Origin: Aequorivita sinensis
GTDB taxonomy: Bacteria > Bacteroidota > Bacteroidia > Flavobacteriales > Flavobacteriaceae
Length of the DNA: 64,000 nt
Direction of reading: 5' to 3'
NCBI RefSeq assembly: GCF_006346335.1
Contig: NZ_VDMC01000006.1
Location: forward strand, 62,001-126,000
The translations under genes and the position numbers were made by a program. This document shows, piece after piece, positions 59,229 through 64,000 of the stretch. How positions within the stretch are numbered: the first letter of the stretch is position 1; the number at the start of each line of letters is the position of its first letter. The notes below the pieces were generated by a model. It did no database searches. It was not told the origin of the DNA and saw nothing but the letters and a program-made list of their open reading frames with translations.

Positions 59229-61610
59229 ATGGCCAAGAAAAAGAAAAAAACCGCCAAGACACCGCGTAAAAAAATAAGTTTTAAGTTATCTAAACAACAA
59301 AAAATAATTTTAGGTAGCTTTTTATTTTTGTTAGGGGCTGCTCTTTTGATTTCATTTACCTCGTATTTTTTTACTTGGAAAATCGATCAAAGCGAAATTG
59401 GTATTTTTAACGAACGTGAACTTCAAACAGAAAACTTATTAAATAAGTTTGGAGCTAACATAGCTCACTTTTTTATATATGACGGTTTTGGAATAGCTGC
59501 CTATTTTCTAGCCATTCTCATTGGTCTTACAGGAGTGTATTACTTCTTTGATTTTGCCAAAAAACAATTGTTAAGATTCTGGTTCTGGGGATTATTATTA
59601 ATGCTATGGTTCTCCATTTTCTTCGGATTCTTCAATGAAAAAACAACACTTTTAAGCGGAATCATTGGTTACGAGGCCAATGATTATATGCAAGATTACT
59701 TAGGGTTAATCGGAACTATATTGGTGATGACATTTATCCTTATCATCTATCTAGTTGTCCGCCTTAAACTTACTCCTGAGACAGTAATTGGTGCGATTAA
59801 AAAATCTAAAAATGAGATAATTTCAGAATTCAAATCAACCGAATCTACGCCAAAAGCTAAGATTTCTGAAGAAGGTATAAACACAAACACTTCTAATTCA
59901 GAAGAAGTGTCAAAACCAACAGAAGAAAAATCTTTTGAGGTTGTGGAAAAGCCAACTCCTACTCCACCCTCACCTCCTTCAGAAAAACTTATTTTAAAAT
60001 CTGAAACAGAAGGAGATGTTGAAATGGAGGTCGAACAAGCAGCTGAAGAAGAAGAGGTTGACACTTTAAGTGAAAAGCTTGTAAAAGACTATGGGGAATT
60101 CGACCCAAGATTGGAATTGAGTAAATACAGATTTCCAACGCTAGAGTTATTACGCGACCATACTATAGGCGGAGCAATTACCATTGACCAAGAAGAACTT
60201 GAAGAAAACAAGAATAGAATTGTAGAAACGCTTAACAATTATAAAATAGGTATTGCAAATATTAAAGCTACTGTTGGACCAACTGTAACGCTTTATGAAA
60301 TTGTACCTGATGCTGGAGTTCGAATTTCTAAAATTAAAAACTTAGAGGACGATATTGCACTTTCACTTTCTGCCTTAGGAATTAGAATTATTGCTCCTAT
60401 TCCAGGACGCGGTACCATAGGTATTGAAGTTCCTAATAAAAACCCTAAAATAGTTTCAATGCGTTCTGTAATTGGATCGGCAAAATTTCAAAATGCTGAA
60501 ATGGAACTGCCAATTGCTTTCGGAAAGACTATTAGCAACGAAACTTTTGTAGTTGATCTTGCAAAAATGCCTCACTTACTTATGGCAGGGGCTACAGGTC
60601 AAGGTAAATCGGTTGGACTTAACGCAATTCTTACCTCCCTCTTATACAAGAAGCATCCAGCTGAAGTAAAATTTGTATTAGTAGATCCAAAAAAGGTTGA
60701 GCTTACGCTTTTCAACAAAATTGAACGTCACTTTTTAGCTAAGCTCCCAGATTCAGAAGAAGCAATTATCACCGATACAACTAAGGTTATCAATACTTTA
60801 AACTCCCTTTGTATTGAAATGGATGCTCGTTACGATTTGCTAAAAGATGCAATGGTGCGTAACATTAAAGAGTACAATACTAAATTCAAAAACAGAAAAC
60901 TAAACCCTAATGACGGGCATAGATTTTTACCGTATATCGTATTAGTAATCGATGAGTTTGCAGATTTAATTATGACTGCAGGAAAAGAAGTTGAAACTCC
61001 TATCGCTCGACTTGCTCAGTTAGCTCGTGCTATTGGAATTCACTTAATTGTAGCTACACAACGACCATCTGTAAATGTTATTACTGGTATTATTAAAGCA
61101 AACTTCCCTGCTAGAATTGCTTTTAGAGTAACAAGTAAAATAGACTCCCGTACCATTCTAGATAATTCTGGAGCCGATCAGCTTATTGGTCGTGGGGATA
61201 TGTTGTACACTCAAGGTAATGAGCTAACTCGTTTACAGTGTGCATTTGTTGATACACCAGAAGTAGATGATATTACAGATTTTATCGGTTCGCAAAAAGC
61301 ATTTCCAGATGCTCACCTACTTCCTGAATACGTTGGAGAGGAAGGTGGCACAACTCTTGATAATGACATAGAGGAACGCGATAAACTGTTCCGTGAAGCA
61401 GCCGAAGTTCTTGTAATTGCCCAGCAAGGTTCCGCCTCATTACTACAGCGAAAGCTAAAGTTGGGGTATAACAGAGCTGGTAGAATTATAGATCAATTAG
61501 AAGCGGCTGGAATTGTTGGCCCTTTTGAAGGCAGCAAAGCAAGATCAGTTTTAGTTCCAACTATTGACGCATTAAATCAATTATTAGAAAACGAAACAAA
61601 AAATATCTAA
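59229..61610 (+). CDS. ftsK: DNA translocase FtsK
   Basis: 793 residues. Basic start, four membrane helices (about 28-175), an acidic/Pro-rich linker (PTPTPPSPPSEK, EEEEVD), then the motor: alpha domain, Walker A MAGATGQGKSVGLN (about 451-464), Walker B IVLVIDEFADLIM, ATQRPSVNVITGIIK, and a C-terminal gamma winged helix (LQRKLKLGYNRAGRIIDQLE) for KOPS-like recognition. It segregates chromosome ends at the septum. LolA and LptF/G genes follow in the same direction. Confidence 0.95.
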   Translation: MAKKKKKTAKTPRKKISFKLSKQQKIILGSFLFLLGAALLISFTSYFFTWKIDQSEIGIFNERELQTENLLNKFGANIAHFFIYDGFGIAAYFLAILIGLTGVYYFFDFAKKQLLRFWFWGLLLMLWFSIFFGFFNEKTTLLSGIIGYEANDYMQDYLGLIGTILVMTFILIIYLVVRLKLTPETVIGAIKKSKNEIISEFKSTESTPKAKISEEGINTNTSNSEEVSKPTEEKSFEVVEKPTPTPPSPPSEKLILKSETEGDVEMEVEQAAEEEEVDTLSEKLVKDYGEFDPRLELSKYRFPTLELLRDHTIGGAITIDQEELEENKNRIVETLNNYKIGIANIKATVGPTVTLYEIVPDAGVRISKIKNLEDDIALSLSALGIRIIAPIPGRGTIGIEVPNKNPKIVSMRSVIGSAKFQNAEMELPIAFGKTISNETFVVDLAKMPHLLMAGATGQGKSVGLNAILTSLLYKKHPAEVKFVLVDPKKVELTLFNKIERHFLAKLPDSEEAIITDTTKVINTLNSLCIEMDARYDLLKDAMVRNIKEYNTKFKNRKLNPNDGHRFLPYIVLVIDEFADLIMTAGKEVETPIARLAQLARAIGIHLIVATQRPSVNVITGIIKANFPARIAFRVTSKIDSRTILDNSGADQLIGRGDMLYTQGNELTRLQCAFVDTPEVDDITDFIGSQKAFPDAHLLPEYVGEEGGTTLDNDIEERDKLFREAAEVLVIAQQGSASLLQRKLKLGYNRAGRIIDQLEAAGIVGPFEGSKARSVLVPTIDALNQLLENETKNI

Positions 61611-61611
61611 A

Positions 61612-62250
61612 ATGAAAAAATTAAGCATTATTTTAATAGCTCTTTTTATCACTACATTCACACAAGCACAAGATGCTAAATCTTTACTTAAAGAGGTTTC
61701 TGATAAAGTGAAAAGCTATGATAACATAGCAATAGATTTCAAATACAACTTAAACAATTCAAAAGAAAACGTAAATCAAGACACTCGTGGCGACGTAACA
61801 CTACAGGGAGACAAATACGTTTTGAATATGTTAGGGACAACCCGAATTTTCGACGGTAAAAAAATATATACTATCGTTCCTGAAGATGAAGAAGTAACTA
61901 TTTCTTCTTACAACCCAAAAGATGACAAGGAAATTACTCCTTCAAAAATGTTGACTTTTTACGAAAACGGTTACAACTACAAAATGGACATTGTTCAAAA
62001 TGTAAAAGGAAGAAAAATTCAATATGTAAAGTTGATGCCAATCGACTCTAACGCAGAAATTAAAAACATTCTATTAGGGATTGATGTGCAGACAAAACAC
62101 ATCTACAAATTGATACAAACAGATAACCAAGGAACAAAATACACGCTTACAGTAAATTCTTTTAAGACAAACCTACCTGTTTCAAAAACCTTATTTACTT
62201 TTGACGAGGCTAAGTACAAAAAAGACGGCTACTACATCAACAACCTATAA
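61612..62250 (+). CDS. lolA: Outer-membrane lipoprotein carrier LolA-like protein
   Basis: 212 residues with signal peptide MKKLSIILIALFITTFTQAQ. The LolA/LolB half-barrel pattern follows: a first amphipathic helix (DAKSLLKEVSDKVKSYDNIAIDFKYN), strands with GDKYVLNMLG and FDGKKIYTIVPEDEEV. It carries lipoproteins across the periplasm. Starts one base after ftsK, which is the typical Bacteroidota order ftsK-lolA-lptF/G. Confidence 0.88.
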   Translation: MKKLSIILIALFITTFTQAQDAKSLLKEVSDKVKSYDNIAIDFKYNLNNSKENVNQDTRGDVTLQGDKYVLNMLGTTRIFDGKKIYTIVPEDEEVTISSYNPKDDKEITPSKMLTFYENGYNYKMDIVQNVKGRKIQYVKLMPIDSNAEIKNILLGIDVQTKHIYKLIQTDNQGTKYTLTVNSFKTNLPVSKTLFTFDEAKYKKDGYYINNL

Positions 62251-62260
62251 GCCCTTATAA

Positions 62261-63700
62261 GTGAAGATACTTGACAGGTACATACTAGTAACATTTTTGA
62301 AGACGTTTATAAGCGTCTTCATTATTTTAATGTTCATTTTTGTACTACAAACCATTTGGCTCTACATTTCCGAACTTGCAGGTAAAGACCTTGACTTTTG
62401 GATTGTAATGAAGTTTCTTTGGTTCGTATCTCCACGATTAATACCCTTAGTTCTTCCACTAACTGTTTTGGTAACCTCTTTAATGGTTTTTGGAAGTTTT
62501 GCTGAAAAGTATGAGTTTGCCGCCATGAAATCTACTGGGATTTCTCTGCAGCGAGCTATGGGAAGTGTGATAGGTTTTATAGGAATCCTTGCTATTACCG
62601 CATTTTTCTTCGCTAACAATGTTATTCCATATTCTGAATATAAATGGCAAAATCTAAGACGAAATATTTCTCAGTTTAAACCTTCTATGGTTATTGCTGA
62701 AGGACAATTTAGTCAGATTGGAGATTTGTTTAACATAAAGGTGGAAAAGAAAACTGGTGACCGTGGCCAATTTTTAGAAGACGTTGTAATTCATAAGAAG
62801 AATGAAGATAGACCTACGGGTAACTTTACTGTTATTATTGCGAATAAGGGTGAGTTAGCAAGTGAAGAAGGTAGTAACACACTTTCCTTAATTCTGAAAG
62901 AAGGAAACTATTACGAAGAAATTCAATCAAAAAAACCTGCTACCAAAAAGAGAGAACCTTTTGCTAAAAGCTACTTTGAAGAATACTCAATAAATATTGA
63001 CCTTACCGAGTTGAATGAAAAAGATATTGATAAGGACAATAATATCGACAATCAGAATATGTATAACAGTAGCGAATTAAGAGTTGAAATAGATTCGCTT
63101 TCTAAGAGTTATTCAAAAGATATTGAATCGTACACCAAAAATATGTACTACCGGAGTGGAATTGAAAAATTCAATGATATCAAGGTTGACGACTCTTCTG
63201 TACCTCCTGCCATTAATAGCATATTAGAAATTTACAATCCTACTCATCAACATCAAATTATAAAATTAGCTTTAAACAATGCCAAAGGTACTGTTCAAGC
63301 GATAGATGCTAAGAAGGTTGAATTCAGAAACAAAACAAAGCGACTTAATAAAACGGAAATAGCCTTACACGAAAAATATGTTTTAGGATTCGCTTGTATC
63401 ATTCTCTTTTTTGTAGGTGCCCCGCTTGGTGCTATTATCCGAAAAGGTGGAATGGGACTGCCGATGGTAGTGGCTATTCTACTGTTTTTAACCTATCATT
63501 TTATAGGTATTTTTGCTAAAAACAGTGCCGAAGATGGAACGATGCACCCATTTATTGCTACTTGGTTAAGTACCGCAATTATGTTCCCATTGAGCATTTG
63601 GCTAACCTATAGAGCCACTACCGATCAAGGGATATTCGACTTCGATTCATTCATCCAACGAATTGGACGTTTGTTCAATTTTATTAAGAAAAAGAAGTAG
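62261..63700 (+). CDS. LptF/LptG family permease (LPS export)
   Basis: 479 residues beginning at a GTG (62261) 10 bases after lolA; the start MKILDRYILVTFLKTF is the family norm. Six membrane helices (three N-terminal, three C-terminal: ACIILFFVGAPLGAIIRKGGMGLPMV) flank a periplasmic beta-jellyroll domain. YjgP/YjgQ proteins form the ABC permease that extracts lipopolysaccharide from the inner membrane. Which of LptF or LptG it represents cannot be decided. Confidence 0.9.
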   Translation: MKILDRYILVTFLKTFISVFIILMFIFVLQTIWLYISELAGKDLDFWIVMKFLWFVSPRLIPLVLPLTVLVTSLMVFGSFAEKYEFAAMKSTGISLQRAMGSVIGFIGILAITAFFFANNVIPYSEYKWQNLRRNISQFKPSMVIAEGQFSQIGDLFNIKVEKKTGDRGQFLEDVVIHKKNEDRPTGNFTVIIANKGELASEEGSNTLSLILKEGNYYEEIQSKKPATKKREPFAKSYFEEYSINIDLTELNEKDIDKDNNIDNQNMYNSSELRVEIDSLSKSYSKDIESYTKNMYYRSGIEKFNDIKVDDSSVPPAINSILEIYNPTHQHQIIKLALNNAKGTVQAIDAKKVEFRNKTKRLNKTEIALHEKYVLGFACIILFFVGAPLGAIIRKGGMGLPMVVAILLFLTYHFIGIFAKNSAEDGTMHPFIATWLSTAIMFPLSIWLTYRATTDQGIFDFDSFIQRIGRLFNFIKKKK

Positions 63701-63788
63701 ATTTTTTACAAATTCCATTAGGATTTACATCTTTTTTAAACCTAATAAAGAATACCTCATTCTCATGTTTATTTATGGGCGTTTCCAT

Positions 63789-63796
63789 TATCTTTG
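63789..63796 (+). promoter_or_regulatory. -7 box of the ribB gene
   Basis: TATCTTTG, 18 bases before the ATG at 63815. I see no FMN riboswitch in the 114-base gap. Confidence 0.5.
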
Positions 63797-63814
63797 CACT
63801 CACAATTTTAAGCT

Positions 63815-64000
63815 ATGATTTCTACAAATAAAGAAAATTCAATTCAACTCAACACTATAGAAGAAGCCATTGAGGATATCCGCATGGGTAAAATAATTAT
63901 TGTTGTTGATGATGAGAACAGAGAAAATGAAGGTGATTTTATTGCCGCTGCCGAAATGGTATCGCCAGAAATGATAAATTTTATGGCCACTCACGGTAGA
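63815..64000 (+). CDS. ribB: 3,4-dihydroxy-2-butanone-4-phosphate synthase (partial, N-terminus)
   Basis: 62 codons running off the right window edge. The segment [20 protein letters not shown] (about 23-42) carries the acidic metal-binding loop of RibB, followed by [20 protein letters not shown]. It converts ribulose 5-phosphate to the four-carbon riboflavin precursor and formate. It may be the first half of a bifunctional RibBA; the C-terminal GTP cyclohydrolase part would be outside the window. Confidence 0.92.
   Translation, partial: MISTNKENSIQLNTIEEAIEDIRMGKIIIVVDDENRENEGDFIAAAEMVSPEMINFMATHGR

Noticed and set aside
1-64000. CRISPR arrays, tRNA or rRNA genes, IS transposases, integrases
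   Set aside because: No regular spacer-repeat arrays, cloverleaf-like segments, or transposase/integrase motifs were recognised on either strand; the tandem tracts are too short-period to be CRISPR.

Overview
The window looks like chromosome of a Flavobacteriaceae-type member of the Bacteroidota. Base composition is AT-rich, many genes have TAnnTTTG-type -7 promoter boxes, Shine-Dalgarno sequences are weak, and several families typical of this phylum are present: a HYC_CC_PP protein, a CusA-TolC fusion, paired half-size YeeE/YedE proteins, and a peroxiredoxin-thioredoxin-DUF6952 operon. I cannot name the genus. No tRNA, rRNA, CRISPR array or IS transposase was seen.

Layout. 1-5.5 kb (minus strand) is a heavy-metal efflux locus: a small HYC_CC_PP protein, a CusA-type RND pump and a TolC-type protein cut by the window edge. 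A small four-helix-bundle gene bracketed by imperfect inverted repeats sits between pump and channel. 5.9-10.2 kb holds two small membrane proteins, a saccharopine-dehydrogenase-like enzyme and a patatin-barrel protein. 10.5-17.1 kb is a sulfur/respiration block: Crp/Fnr regulator, TauE/SafE exporter, HMA protein, CstB-like persulfide dioxygenase-rhodanese and cytochrome bd. 17.3-24.1 kb is a second metal efflux operon (CusA-TolC fusion, CusB) followed by a cytochrome b. 24.1-34.2 kb is an AT-rich accessory island. 35.2-36.2 kb holds the two YeeE/YedE transport halves that normally accompany the sulfur genes. 36.4-64 kb is mostly ordinary chromosome: acetyl-CoA synthetase, cysteine desulfurase, M1 peptidase, propeller-amidohydrolase, fasciclin, LysM, MoxR/vWA pair, hydrolase-OsmC fusion, CuZn SOD, lipoamide dehydrogenase, PLP lyase, NhaC antiporter, AhpC/Trx, Tpx, DgkA, FtsK, LolA, LptF/G-type permease and the start of ribB.

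Most interesting region. The island encodes, in one tight operon, a small protein, a dynamin-family GTPase, a protein with a single C-terminal membrane anchor, a HerA/DUF87-type ATPase with a Ser/Thr-rich insert, and a protein with an HNH-like nuclease signature. Next to it are two 56-codon hydrophobic peptides and a WYL-domain regulator on the opposite strand. A 17-bp inverted repeat, TTCCCA-N5-(C/T)GGGAA read in the direction of transcription, occurs only at the two promoters of this island. In both it is centred 22.5 bp upstream of the -7 box. This ties the five-gene operon, the peptides and the WYL repressor into one regulated unit, a candidate antiphage or conflict system I cannot match to a named one.

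A second regulatory result: five intergenic TGTAAC-N4-GTTACA-like sites (11143, 12244, 12693, 17150, 35146) each lie exactly 33 bp, centre to centre, upstream of a TAnnTTTG-like box. This defines a Crp/Fnr-type regulon of sulfur and metal genes that runs across the island.
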